Positions 7,425 through 15,756 of a stretch of 64,000 nucleotides of DNA are shown one piece after another. The position numbers were made by a program, and so were the translations under genes. This stretch comes from Chryseobacterium balustinum. GTDB taxonomy: Bacteria > Bacteroidota > Bacteroidia > Flavobacteriales > Weeksellaceae. The notes below the pieces were generated by a model, which did not search any database, was not told where the DNA came from, and saw nothing but the letters and a program-made list of their open reading frames with translations. The stretch's first letter is position 1. Every line of letters begins with the position of its first letter. Where the stretch lies: the NCBI RefSeq assembly GCF_900168205.1, contig NZ_FUZE01000009.1, positions 1 to 64,000 on the forward strand, read 5' to 3'.

Positions 7425-9566
7425 ATGGCAATTTTAGGACAGATTAGGAGTAGACCTTGGCTTTTGATGGGAATGATCGCATTGGCGCTTTTAGCGTTTT
7501 TGGTAAACCCGGAAAGCCTTGATAAGGTTTTTGGAAAAAACCCTGATGTTTTAGGAAAAGTAAATGGTGAGAAAATTACTCGTGAAGAGTATAATGACCA
7601 ACTTTTCGTATTACAACAGCAAGCAGAACAGCAAGGTCAACCAAAAAACGGACTTGAAGAACAGGCTTGGCAACTACTTGTACAGTCGAAATTGGTAAAG
7701 CAACAATTTGAAAAAATGGGCTTCGAAATGACAGATGATCTATTCTGGAATCAGCTTCAGTTTGATCAAATGTTTGCACAAAACCAACAGCTTTTTGATG
7801 AAAAAGGTAATTTCAAGCTTCAAGAGTTAAAAAAAGAAATTGAAACTCTACAAAATACAAACCCTGAAGGATACAATCAATGGTTGAAGACTAAGAAGAC
7901 TATTGAGTACAGAATTATGGCAAGACAGGTTTTTGCTAATGTTTCTGCGGGTATTACTACAGGTAAAAAAGAAGCTGAAGAATTGATGAAAGAAAGAGAT
8001 CAGCTTGCTGATATCGATTTTGTAAAAGTAGATTACGCTTCTTATCTTCAAAAAAATAAAATCAAAGTTACGACTGAGGATTTAGCTAATTATATCAAAG
8101 CGCATCCGGTACAGTTTAAAACTGAGCCAAGCAGAAATTTAGGAATTGCATTTTTCCCTTCTCAGCCAAGTCCAGCGGATGAAGCTGCAGTACAAAAAGA
8201 TATTACTAAAATATTCTCTGGAGGTACTGATGCAAGTGGTGGAAAAGAAAACTTCCAAAACACAACTAATGACTCTATGTTTGTAATGGCAAATTCAGAT
8301 ATGCCTTACAATAATGCTTATGTTCAGGCTAACCAAATGCCTCAAGGGCTACAAGGGAAAATCGAAACTGCTGCAATTGGACAGGTTTTCGGACCTTATA
8401 AAGAGCAGAATCTTTATGTGTTGTCTAAATTAATTGACAAAAAACCTTCAGATTCTACATTGTCAAATCATATTTTGATCGCTTATAAAGGTGCTGAAAG
8501 ATCTACAGCGACAAGATCTAAAGAAGAAGCTAAAAAAATTGCTGACAGTTTAATGGCTGGAATTAAAGCTAATCCTGCAAAATTTGCAGAAGGTCTTAAG
8601 CTTTCTGACGAGCCAGGTGCTGTTGAAAGAAAAGGAAGTGTGGGTTGGACGACTCCTCAAAGCCAGTTCGCTCCAGGTTACTTAGCATTTTTGGCAAACA
8701 ATCCTAAAGGTTCTACAGGTTTAGCTGAGACTGAATTTGGTTATCATATTATTAACGTAGAAGATAAAAAAGCTGGAACGATGGGGTACAAAGTTGCTCA
8801 TATCGTAAAAACAATCAAGCCTTCTGATGCTACTGAAGCTGAGGTTGATAAAAAAGCGAGAAGATTTATCCAGCAGATTCAAGGGAAATCATTCAATGAT
8901 TTTGTGAACATTGCTAAAAAATCAAACTACCAATATTCTAACGCTAAATCTGCAAAAAGATTTGACGGTCAGCTTCAAGGTTTAGGAACAGATAAAGACG
9001 GTGAAATTATCGCTTGGGCTTTCGATAAAAAGAGAGAAAAAGGTGATACAGAATTCTTTACTGTAGAAGGTACAGGAGATAAAGTAGTTGTTTACTTAAA
9101 CGGAAAACAAGAAAAAGGTCTTGCAGATCCAGAATCTGTAAGAGATCAGATAGAAACAATCGTTCAAAATAAATTAGCTGCTAAGCAGATTTCTGAAAAA
9201 ATCGGTACTGCAGGTAGTTTAGATCAGGTGGCTACAAAATTTGCTGCAACAAAACAATCTGCGCAGGTTAATATGCTTAACCCTTCAGTAGCGGGTTCTA
9301 TGGAACCTAAAGTTGCAGGTGCTGCTTTTGGTATCACAAAAGGAAAAGTTTCAAACCCAATTGAAGGAGGTACAGGTGTTTATGTTATCGTTAAAAAGAA
9401 TGAAACAATTAATAAGCAACCAGGCGATGTAAAACAATTTACAGAGTCAGTTACTCAAAGAAATGCGGGAATGTTTGGTCAGTCTTGGTTAAAGAGTTTG
9501 CAAGATAATGCAGATATCGATGATTACAGAATTGAGATTTGGAGTAAAATGGGAAATCAACAGTAG
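7425..9566 (+). CDS. SurA/PpiD-like periplasmic peptidyl-prolyl isomerase
   Basis: A 713-residue protein with one N-terminal membrane anchor (about 13-29, LLMGMIALALLAFLV) and a large periplasmic part, the PpiD/SurA_N_3 layout. The N-terminal chaperone region (about 40-190) carries NGEKITREEYNDQL. A rotamase (PpiC-type) domain covers about 340-455, with NHILIAYKG, GSVGWTTPQSQFAPGY and ETEFGYHIINVED; a second, weaker repeat follows. It probably helps outer-membrane and secreted proteins fold. It is divergent from lon and followed by a strong terminator, so it is monocistronic. The symbol ppiD is often used, but orthology to E. coli PpiD is not proven here. Confidence 0.87.
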   Translation: MAILGQIRSRPWLLMGMIALALLAFLVNPESLDKVFGKNPDVLGKVNGEKITREEYNDQLFVLQQQAEQQGQPKNGLEEQAWQLLVQSKLVKQQFEKMGFEMTDDLFWNQLQFDQMFAQNQQLFDEKGNFKLQELKKEIETLQNTNPEGYNQWLKTKKTIEYRIMARQVFANVSAGITTGKKEAEELMKERDQLADIDFVKVDYASYLQKNKIKVTTEDLANYIKAHPVQFKTEPSRNLGIAFFPSQPSPADEAAVQKDITKIFSGGTDASGGKENFQNTTNDSMFVMANSDMPYNNAYVQANQMPQGLQGKIETAAIGQVFGPYKEQNLYVLSKLIDKKPSDSTLSNHILIAYKGAERSTATRSKEEAKKIADSLMAGIKANPAKFAEGLKLSDEPGAVERKGSVGWTTPQSQFAPGYLAFLANNPKGSTGLAETEFGYHIINVEDKKAGTMGYKVAHIVKTIKPSDATEAEVDKKARRFIQQIQGKSFNDFVNIAKKSNYQYSNAKSAKRFDGQLQGLGTDKDGEIIAWAFDKKREKGDTEFFTVEGTGDKVVVYLNGKQEKGLADPESVRDQIETIVQNKLAAKQISEKIGTAGSLDQVATKFAATKQSAQVNMLNPSVAGSMEPKVAGAAFGITKGKVSNPIEGGTGVYVIVKKNETINKQPGDVKQFTESVTQRNAGMFGQSWLKSLQDNADIDDYRIEIWSKMGNQQ

Positions 9567-9587
9567 GATTTTAATCTGAAAAATATA

Positions 9588-9617
9588 AAAGCGCCAAAGT
9601 AATTTGGCGCTTTTTTT
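9588..9617 (+). terminator. Intrinsic terminator of the ppiD-like gene
   Basis: AAGCGCCAAA (9589-9598), loop GTAA, TTTGGCGCTT (9603-9612), then seven T in all: a textbook rho-independent terminator 22 nt after the stop codon. Confidence 0.92.
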
Positions 9618-9663
9618 GTATTTAACCCACTGCATTAAAGAGAAACATTAATTTAAAATGTGC

Positions 9664-9671
9664 TATATTTG
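9664..9671 (+). promoter_or_regulatory. Bacteroidota -7 promoter element of the mlaD-like gene
   Basis: TATATTTG matches the TAnnTTTG consensus and lies 23 nt before the GTG start at 9695. No good TTTG is seen at the -33 position. Confidence 0.5.
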
Positions 9672-9694
9672 CTACATTAGAAAAAATTTACCAA

Positions 9695-10645
9695 GTGAAA
9701 TTCAGTAAAGAATTAAAGGCTGGTTTAATCGCGATTTTAGCTATTGTTGGCTTCGTGATTTTATTTCAGTTTATGAAAGGGAGAAGCCTTTTTACTACCG
9801 ACAATATATTTTACGCAAAATATGATAATGTGGAAGGACTTACGCAGTCTTCTCCAGTTTCCATTAATGGTCTGAAGGTAGGGCAGGTTGATAAAATAAT
9901 TCCTCAGACAACTAGTGACGGAAAAATACATTTCATCGTAAAGGTTACCGTGGATAATAATTTTGAGTTTTCAAAAAATTCCAACTTAGAAATTTTTGAG
10001 CCAAGCTTAATGGGCGGTAAAGAAATGAGAGTAAATCTTTTTTATGGTGGCCCAACTGCAAAAGATGGAGATACTTTAAAAGGTGCTTTCAAATTAGGAA
10101 TGATGAACAGTCTTTCTTCACAGGTTGGTCCTGTAAAAGACCAGCTGCAAACTGTTTTACATAGAGTAGATTCTTTGATGGCAAATGCTAATCAGGTAAT
10201 GAATGCTCAAAACAGAGAAGAAATCAAAGTATTGCTTCATAACCTAAACAAAACAGTAGGTGCGTTAGAAACTACTGCTGGAAGCGTTAACAAATTGGTT
10301 GGTAATAATGATCCTAAACTTCAGAAAGTTTTAGATGAAGCCAGCTTAACGATGAAGAGCGGTAAAGTTACTTTAGATAAATACGGAAATCTTGCAGAAA
10401 GTATCGATACAAAACAACTGAATCAAACGATTGCTAATCTTGATGCAACAGTTGGAAAGTTGAATGGTGTAATTTCCGGAATTGACAAAGGCGAAGGTAG
10501 TTTAGGCAAGTTGATGAAAGATGATCAGTTGTACAACAACCTGAACTCTGCATCTACCAATCTGAATTCTTTAATTGAGGATATGAAAGCGAATCCTAAG
10601 AGATATATTAATTTCTCGGTTTTCGGTAAGAACAGTAAAGACTAA
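9695..10645 (+). CDS. MlaD/MCE family lipid-transport protein
   Basis: A 316-residue protein that starts at GTG (MKFSKELKAG). A membrane anchor covers about 9-25, then the MCE domain about 38-115 (FYAKYDNVEGLTQSSPVSINGLKVGQV, and EPSLMGGKEMRVN). A long helical region follows (about 150-290) with regularly spaced Asn/Leu, ending KANPKRYINFSVFGK, which is typical of Bacteroidota MCE proteins. MCE proteins form hexameric rings or tubes that carry phospholipids between inner and outer membranes with an MlaEF-type ABC transporter. No mlaE or mlaF genes are in the window. The next gene begins 11 nt downstream, so the two are probably co-transcribed. Confidence 0.88.
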   Translation: MKFSKELKAGLIAILAIVGFVILFQFMKGRSLFTTDNIFYAKYDNVEGLTQSSPVSINGLKVGQVDKIIPQTTSDGKIHFIVKVTVDNNFEFSKNSNLEIFEPSLMGGKEMRVNLFYGGPTAKDGDTLKGAFKLGMMNSLSSQVGPVKDQLQTVLHRVDSLMANANQVMNAQNREEIKVLLHNLNKTVGALETTAGSVNKLVGNNDPKLQKVLDEASLTMKSGKVTLDKYGNLAESIDTKQLNQTIANLDATVGKLNGVISGIDKGEGSLGKLMKDDQLYNNLNSASTNLNSLIEDMKANPKRYINFSVFGKNSKD

Positions 10646-10656
10646 AAATCTACGAT

Positions 10657-11988
10657 ATGCAGTATCTTGATAATGTATTTTTTCTGATTTTGTTGATTGC
10701 TGGCTTCGGACTTTTTGGAAAAAGTCTTCTGAAGATCTATAGAAATATCAGATTAGGACGAGAAATTAATCGCAGCGACAGAAAATCTGAACGTTGGGAA
10801 ACCATGGCAAGAGTCGCAATGGGACAAAGCAGAATGACTGCAAGACCTGTTGCAGGTGTTTTGCACCTTTTTGTATATGTTGGTTTCGTAATTATTAATA
10901 TTGAATTAATTGAAATCATTGTTGACGGAATATTCGGTACTCACCGTTTTCTATCTACAATTTTCGGACATACTTTCTATAATTTTTTCACCGCAACATT
11001 AGAAGTTTTAGCACTTTTAGTAATTGTAGGGGTTGTTCTTTTCTTTATCCGTAGAAATTTTTATGGAGTGAAAAGATTAACAATGAAAGAACTTTTCGGA
11101 TGGCCAAAAAATGACGCCAACTGGATTTTGATCATTGAATTTGCTTTAATGGTTGCTTTCTTCACAATGAATTCTTCAGACTTCATCTTACAGCAAAGAG
11201 GAGTTTTGGCGGCTCATGGAAGTTTTCCAATTAGTGAGATGACCTTGGTTCCGTTTTTAGAAATTTTCAGTTTTGATAGTATATTTTTAGAAGTTATTGA
11301 AAGAGGAGCTTGGTGGTTTCACTTCGTGGGAATTCTGTTCTTTATGAATTACCTTTATTATTCTAAACATTTACACATCATTCTTGCATTTCCAAGTACT
11401 TGGTATGCCAATCTTGATTTGTATGGGAAATTCAATAACCTTGAATCAGTTACCAAAGAAATAAAATTGATGATGGATCCGAATGCAGATCCTTACGCCG
11501 CTCCGGTTGAAGGTGCTGAAGAAGCTCCGTCAAAATTTGGCGCAGAAGATGTTTTTGATTTGAATCAGGTTCAGTTATTAAATGCCTATTCTTGTACGGA
11601 ATGTGGAAGATGTACTTCTGTTTGTCCGGCAAATATTACAGGTAAAAAGCTTTCACCGAGGGCTATTTTAATGAAAACAAGAGACCGTTTGGAGGAAGTT
11701 GGTAGAAATATTGATAAAAACGGAAAGTTTGAAGACGATGGTAAAAAATTGTTGAATGATTACATAACGAAAGAAGAACTTTGGGCTTGTACCACTTGTA
11801 ATGCGTGTACTCAGGCTTGTCCGATACTTTTAGATCCGCTTTCTATTATTTTCGAAATGAGAAGATTCTTGGTGATGGAGCAATCTGCAGCACCCCAGGA
11901 ACTGAATCTGATGATGACCAATGTAGAAAACAATGCCGCACCTTGGCAATACAATCAGGCTGACCGTCTGAATTGGGCAAAAGACTAA
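10657..11988 (+). CDS. Membrane-bound HdrDE/NarI-like (Fe-S) oxidoreductase subunit
   Basis: A 443-residue fusion of a membrane domain and a ferredoxin-type domain. About five hydrophobic segments cover residues 1-250, with His in GVLHLFVYVGF, WWFHFVGIL and YSKHLHIIL that could bind b-type haem as in NarI/HdrE. The C-terminal half has two 4Fe-4S motifs: CTECGRCTSVCP (about 316-327) and CTTCNACTQACP (about 377-388). This suggests electron transfer between membrane quinones and a cytoplasmic partner. The partner is very likely the CCG-domain protein encoded next, as in HdrD, GlcF and LutA-type systems. The substrate is unknown. Confidence 0.82.
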   Translation: MQYLDNVFFLILLIAGFGLFGKSLLKIYRNIRLGREINRSDRKSERWETMARVAMGQSRMTARPVAGVLHLFVYVGFVIINIELIEIIVDGIFGTHRFLSTIFGHTFYNFFTATLEVLALLVIVGVVLFFIRRNFYGVKRLTMKELFGWPKNDANWILIIEFALMVAFFTMNSSDFILQQRGVLAAHGSFPISEMTLVPFLEIFSFDSIFLEVIERGAWWFHFVGILFFMNYLYYSKHLHIILAFPSTWYANLDLYGKFNNLESVTKEIKLMMDPNADPYAAPVEGAEEAPSKFGAEDVFDLNQVQLLNAYSCTECGRCTSVCPANITGKKLSPRAILMKTRDRLEEVGRNIDKNGKFEDDGKKLLNDYITKEELWACTTCNACTQACPILLDPLSIIFEMRRFLVMEQSAAPQELNLMMTNVENNAAPWQYNQADRLNWAKD

Positions 11989-12002
11989 TTAGATAATTAA
12001 TC

Positions 12003-12055
12003 AATTTGAAAATTTGAAAATTGACTAATCTAAGGCATTTTCAAATTCTCAAATT
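12003..12055 (+). repeat. Long hairpin inside the Fe-S operon
   Basis: AATTTGAAAATTTGAAAAT (12003-12021) and ATTTTCAAATTCTCAAATT (12037-12055) pair over 19 positions with one G-U, around a 15-nt loop. It fills the gap between the two Fe-S genes and ends about 15 nt before the ATG. It could be an RNA processing or stability element, or a dispersed repeat. Confidence 0.6.
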
Positions 12056-12070
12056 CTCAAATTAAAAAAA

Positions 12071-12856
12071 ATGGATTTCAATATAAAAACAATGGCGGAT
12101 TACGCAATGGAAGGCAAATCTCCGGAAGTTCTTTTCTGGGTGGGTTGTGCTGGAAGTTTCGATGACAGAGCCAAAAAAATAACTAAAGCGTTCTGCAAAA
12201 TTTTAAATAAAATAGGTGTTGAATTCGCTGTTTTAGGACAGGAAGAAAGCTGTACTGGTGATCCCGCAAAACGTGCAGGGAACGAGTTTGTTTTCCAGAT
12301 GATGGCAATGACGAACATTGAAGTTCTGAATGCTTATGAAGTGAAGAAGATCGTTACGGCTTGTCCGCACTGTTTCAATACGCTTAAAAATGAATATCCT
12401 AATTTAGGTGGAAACTATGAAGTAATTCATCATACTCAATTTTTAAAGGAATTGATGAATGAAGGAAGACTGAAGATTGAAGGCGGAAGTTTTAAAGGTA
12501 AAAAAATCACTTTCCACGATCCTTGTTATTTAGGAAGAGCCAATGATGAGTATGAAGCTCCAAGAATGCTTTTAGAAAAGTTGGATGCCGAATTGGTTGA
12601 AATGAAACGTTGCAAAACCAATGGTCTTTGCTGCGGTGCAGGTGGAGCACAGATGTTTAAAGAACCTGAAAAAGGTAAAAAAGATATTAATGTAGAAAGA
12701 ACAGAAGAAGCGCTTTCTTTCGAGCCGAAGATCATTGCAACAGGTTGCCCTTTCTGTAATACCATGTTGACTGATGGTGTGAAACATTTTAATAAAAATA
12801 ACGAAGTTGAAGTAAAAGATATTGTAGAACTTTTAGCTGAAGCTGAAGATCTGTAA
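12071..12856 (+). CDS. CCG-domain (HdrB-like) (Fe-S) protein
   Basis: A 261-residue soluble protein with two cysteine-rich (CCG) domains. Seen: VGCAGSFDDRAKK, a Cys at EESCTGDPAKR, CPHCFNTLKNEYP, then DPCYLGR, CCGAGGAQMF and CPFCNTMLTDG. Tandem CCG domains occur in HdrB/HdrD, GlcF, LutA and SdhE-type proteins, where they bind a special 4Fe-4S centre at the active site. With the upstream membrane Fe-S protein it completes an HdrDE-like module that should oxidise or reduce a small cytoplasmic substrate against quinones. No heterodisulfide chemistry is expected in this organism, so the real substrate is open. Confidence 0.85.
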   Translation: MDFNIKTMADYAMEGKSPEVLFWVGCAGSFDDRAKKITKAFCKILNKIGVEFAVLGQEESCTGDPAKRAGNEFVFQMMAMTNIEVLNAYEVKKIVTACPHCFNTLKNEYPNLGGNYEVIHHTQFLKELMNEGRLKIEGGSFKGKKITFHDPCYLGRANDEYEAPRMLLEKLDAELVEMKRCKTNGLCCGAGGAQMFKEPEKGKKDINVERTEEALSFEPKIIATGCPFCNTMLTDGVKHFNKNNEVEVKDIVELLAEAEDL

Positions 12857-12889
12857 ATATTTATTTCCAGAAAGGATAAATCTTGCGTT

Positions 12890-14020
12890 ATGAAATTAAA
12901 ATGGGGTTTATCCTTTCTTTTTTTTATTATAGGTTTAAGTTTTCTTACTTTTTCCTGCTATCAGAATAGGGTTTACGATTGGGATATGCCTGGATATTTA
13001 GGCAGTGTTTATTCCTGGGAATTTCCTGATGATGCAAAAAAAGCACACGAAAAGGTGTATTCTGATATTGAAAAAGAAGCTTCAAAAACAGAATTCAACG
13101 ACATTCTTCATTATAATCATGCCAATGAAGTTTTCTACGCAGATTATAAAGCCTTTGGCGAGCAATTGCCCTATTATAAGATTAAAATAGGTTTTAATGC
13201 TGCAGTTTATGTATTGTATAAACTAGGATTTACAGGGCCTCATTCGGTTCTTATGGTCAATATTTTCTCCTATTTTATTTGTGGTTTACTAATGTTTTAC
13301 ATTGTAAAACTATTGTTTCCCAAAAACTATTTTATTGCGCCACTACTTTCCTTGTTTGTTTTCTGGTTTCCTCCGGTAAGAGATATGGCACAAAATCCAA
13401 CACCGGATATGTTCGTTTTTGTCTTTCTAATGCTTTTTATCATTAGTCTTCTGCAAAAAAAATCAGAATTACTACAATTTATTTTCCTTCTTTGCTGCGT
13501 TTTAATCAGACCAGATTATGTGCTGTTTGCAATGAGCTATCTTTTTGTAGTTTTTCTTTTTAAATATTTTAAAGAAAATAAACAGATCAATTATAGTTTA
13601 ATTCTTCAAGGATTTTCAATTGCTGTAATTTATGTTGCGATTATTAAATACTACAATTATCCAGGCTGGAAAGACCTTTTTTATGACAGTTTCTTTTACA
13701 GAAGACCAATAATTTCGGCTGAAAAAGCAGATTTTACTTTTCAGAAGTATTTTGATTTTCTACTATTTAAATTAATCAACTTTAAAAAAATAACGCTGTC
13801 TTCACTTATTTTAGTAGGATTAACTTTTTATTTTTCAAAAGATTGGTGGATCCGGATCTTGTCTTTATTGTTCTTTATCAATATTTATATCAAGTTTGTA
13901 TTTTTCCCGGACAGTGCTAATCTGAGATTCTTTTTAGGCTTTGTTCTTCTGCTTTTTATTGTACTTCTGTATGCATTAAGCAAAAAATACAATGGTTTCC
14001 AACTCAGGAAAATTCCGTAA
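12890..14020 (+). CDS. Polytopic membrane protein, possibly a GT-C fold glycosyltransferase
   Basis: A 376-residue protein with about nine to ten hydrophobic segments. After the first helix comes a large outer loop opening with NRVYDWDMPGYLGSVYSW. An acidic motif in the first loop, many helices and the later RPDYVLFAMSYLF segment are features of GT-C glycosyltransferases, which use lipid-linked sugars. This is inference: no specific family is recognised. The C-terminus is basic. It is followed after 24 nt by a conserved small protein, then by glycan genes, which supports an envelope role. It starts 33 nt after the CCG gene and could be read through from it. Confidence 0.6.
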   Translation: MKLKWGLSFLFFIIGLSFLTFSCYQNRVYDWDMPGYLGSVYSWEFPDDAKKAHEKVYSDIEKEASKTEFNDILHYNHANEVFYADYKAFGEQLPYYKIKIGFNAAVYVLYKLGFTGPHSVLMVNIFSYFICGLLMFYIVKLLFPKNYFIAPLLSLFVFWFPPVRDMAQNPTPDMFVFVFLMLFIISLLQKKSELLQFIFLLCCVLIRPDYVLFAMSYLFVVFLFKYFKENKQINYSLILQGFSIAVIYVAIIKYYNYPGWKDLFYDSFFYRRPIISAEKADFTFQKYFDFLLFKLINFKKITLSSLILVGLTFYFSKDWWIRILSLLFFINIYIKFVFFPDSANLRFFLGFVLLLFIVLLYALSKKYNGFQLRKIP

Positions 14021-14044
14021 TTTTACTCTTTAAATTTATTCAGA

Positions 14045-14533
14045 ATGAAAATTGAAGAATCTAATATTGTTGAAGCAAACGATTACAGAGTTATTATATA
14101 TCCCGCATCAAGACCGTTCACTACAAAAGAAGCCAAAGTAATTACCGAAAAATTATACGATTTCTTGGCAGGGTGGGCAGCGCACGGAAAACCACTTTCA
14201 TCATCTTTTAAAATTGAAAAAAATCAGTTTATCGTCATCTGTGTAGACGAAGAAAAAGAAATGGCTTCAGGCTGCAGCATCGATGCTTTAGGCAAAATAA
14301 TGAGAGAGATCGATGAAGAATACCAGTTGGGATTATTCGACAGAATGAAAGCCAGCTTCGTAGAAAACGGAGAAGTAAAGACCTTAAAGCTTATCGATTT
14401 TAAAAATAAAATCAGAAGTGGAGAACTTTCAAAAGAAATTGAAGTTTTTGATTTCTCAAAAAATACCTATTTAGAATTTTTAGGAAACTTTTTATTGCCT
14501 TTCAGCAAAAGTTGGGCAGTTACCATAAAATAA
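14045..14533 (+). CDS. Conserved flavobacterial protein often labelled 'ABC transporter ATPase' without ATPase motifs
   Basis: A 162-residue soluble protein. As I recall, similar proteins of this length are conserved in flavobacteria and databases call them 'ABC transporter ATPase'. There is no Walker A, signature or Walker B motif, so that name is not supported. Recognisable stretches are YPASRPFT, LAGWAAHGKPLSSSF, IVICVDEE and SGCSIDALGKIMREID. The acidic and Cys/Ser residues in the last look conserved enough to form an active site, but this is speculation. A terminator-like hairpin follows. Function unknown. Confidence 0.7.
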   Translation: MKIEESNIVEANDYRVIIYPASRPFTTKEAKVITEKLYDFLAGWAAHGKPLSSSFKIEKNQFIVICVDEEKEMASGCSIDALGKIMREIDEEYQLGLFDRMKASFVENGEVKTLKLIDFKNKIRSGELSKEIEVFDFSKNTYLEFLGNFLLPFSKSWAVTIK

Positions 14534-14551
14534 TTCCTTAATAAAATAATG

Positions 14552-14599
14552 AAAATTCCTCTTGGTTTCTGATTCGTAGAAACTGATGAGGAATTTTTT
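14552..14599 (+). terminator. Intrinsic terminator with a branched hairpin
   Basis: AAAATTCCTC (14552-14561) pairs with GAGGAATTTT (14588-14597), and an inner pair GTTTCT/AGAAAC sits in the loop. More T follows. It ends the 12.9-14.5 kb genes just before the glycosyltransferase. Confidence 0.7.
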
Positions 14600-14613
14600 G
14601 AATACGCACTTCC

Positions 14614-15756
14614 ATGCCAAAAATTTTATTCTTAACCACGGCACATAATTTTGATGATGACAGAATCTTTTTTCATCAGGCAAAAGAATTGATTACATCT
14701 GGTTTTGAAGTGAAAATTTGTAGTTTAACAACCGAATTTAAAGGGGAAATCGATGGTATTGAGATAGAATCTTTTGATATTTTAAATGAATCTGTACAGA
14801 CAAAAATTCAGAAATTTACGGAAGTCTGCAATTCTTTTCAGCCGGATTGTATCATCTGTTCTGAACCTATTGCCGTATTTGCAGCAAACAAATTTCATAA
14901 AACTAAAAAAGTAAGTATCGTTTACGATATCACGGAATGGTATCCTGCGATGTCGATGCTTCAGAATTACAATTTTTTGATGAAATGGGTTCATGGATTC
15001 AAATTTTTTCTGATTCAGTTGTATGCTGGTTTTTTAAGTACTCATTTTATCTTTGGTGAAGAAACTAAAAAGTTCCCATTGGCTTATTTTTTTCCTTTTA
15101 AAAAGAAAATCATCCTGCCGTATTATCCTCACGAACGATTCGTTTCTGAAAACATTAAGGAATTAAAGCCAAATGAAATAACGCTTTGTTACACAGGCGC
15201 AATTTCAGAAGATAAAGGAATCGGAAATTTTTTCAATGCAGTTGAAGAACTTCATAAAAGAAATCCTCAGTTAAATATCAAAATTTTGATTGTTGGTTCT
15301 GCGAGAAAAATAGCGGACGAAATTTATTTCTCGGATATTCTTGCTCAATCTTCAGTCAAAAATATCGAGATCAGAAAACCGACTTCTTTCGAAGAATTTA
15401 CAAATGCTTTTGCTGATGCAGATATTTGTTTTGACTTAAGGAATTTTAATTTTGAAAATCATCATTCGCTTCCGATTAAACTTTTCTATTATATCGGAGC
15501 GGGAAAACCCATTATTTATTCAAATTTAAAAGGAATCAGAAAGCATATGGATGTTTCTGAATTTGGATATTTGGTTAGTCCTAAAGATTTTAATAAAATT
15601 GCAGATTATATTGAAGCTTATCTTAAAAATCCAAAATTATATCACCTTCATGCAACTAATGCAGCGGAAGAATTTCAAAGGAATTATAATTGGGATGTAA
15701 TCAAAAATTCTTTTGTTAACTTTATTAAAAATTCTTTATCAAAAAATAACCCATGA
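14614..15756 (+). CDS. GT4-type glycosyltransferase
   Basis: A 380-residue protein with two Rossmann-like halves. The N-terminal half opens PKILFLTTAHNFDDDRIFFHQAKEL, and the second half has LCYTGAISEDKGIGNFFNAVEEL and SLPIKLFYYIGAGKPIIYSNLKGI, the nucleotide-sugar binding region of GT-B fold family-4 enzymes. It probably adds a sugar to a lipid-linked glycan at the inner face of the membrane. Its stop overlaps the start of the flippase gene by 4 nt, which indicates translational coupling and a shared pathway. Donor and acceptor cannot be told. Confidence 0.85.
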   Translation: MPKILFLTTAHNFDDDRIFFHQAKELITSGFEVKICSLTTEFKGEIDGIEIESFDILNESVQTKIQKFTEVCNSFQPDCIICSEPIAVFAANKFHKTKKVSIVYDITEWYPAMSMLQNYNFLMKWVHGFKFFLIQLYAGFLSTHFIFGEETKKFPLAYFFPFKKKIILPYYPHERFVSENIKELKPNEITLCYTGAISEDKGIGNFFNAVEELHKRNPQLNIKILIVGSARKIADEIYFSDILAQSSVKNIEIRKPTSFEEFTNAFADADICFDLRNFNFENHHSLPIKLFYYIGAGKPIIYSNLKGIRKHMDVSEFGYLVSPKDFNKIADYIEAYLKNPKLYHLHATNAAEEFQRNYNWDVIKNSFVNFIKNSLSKNNP

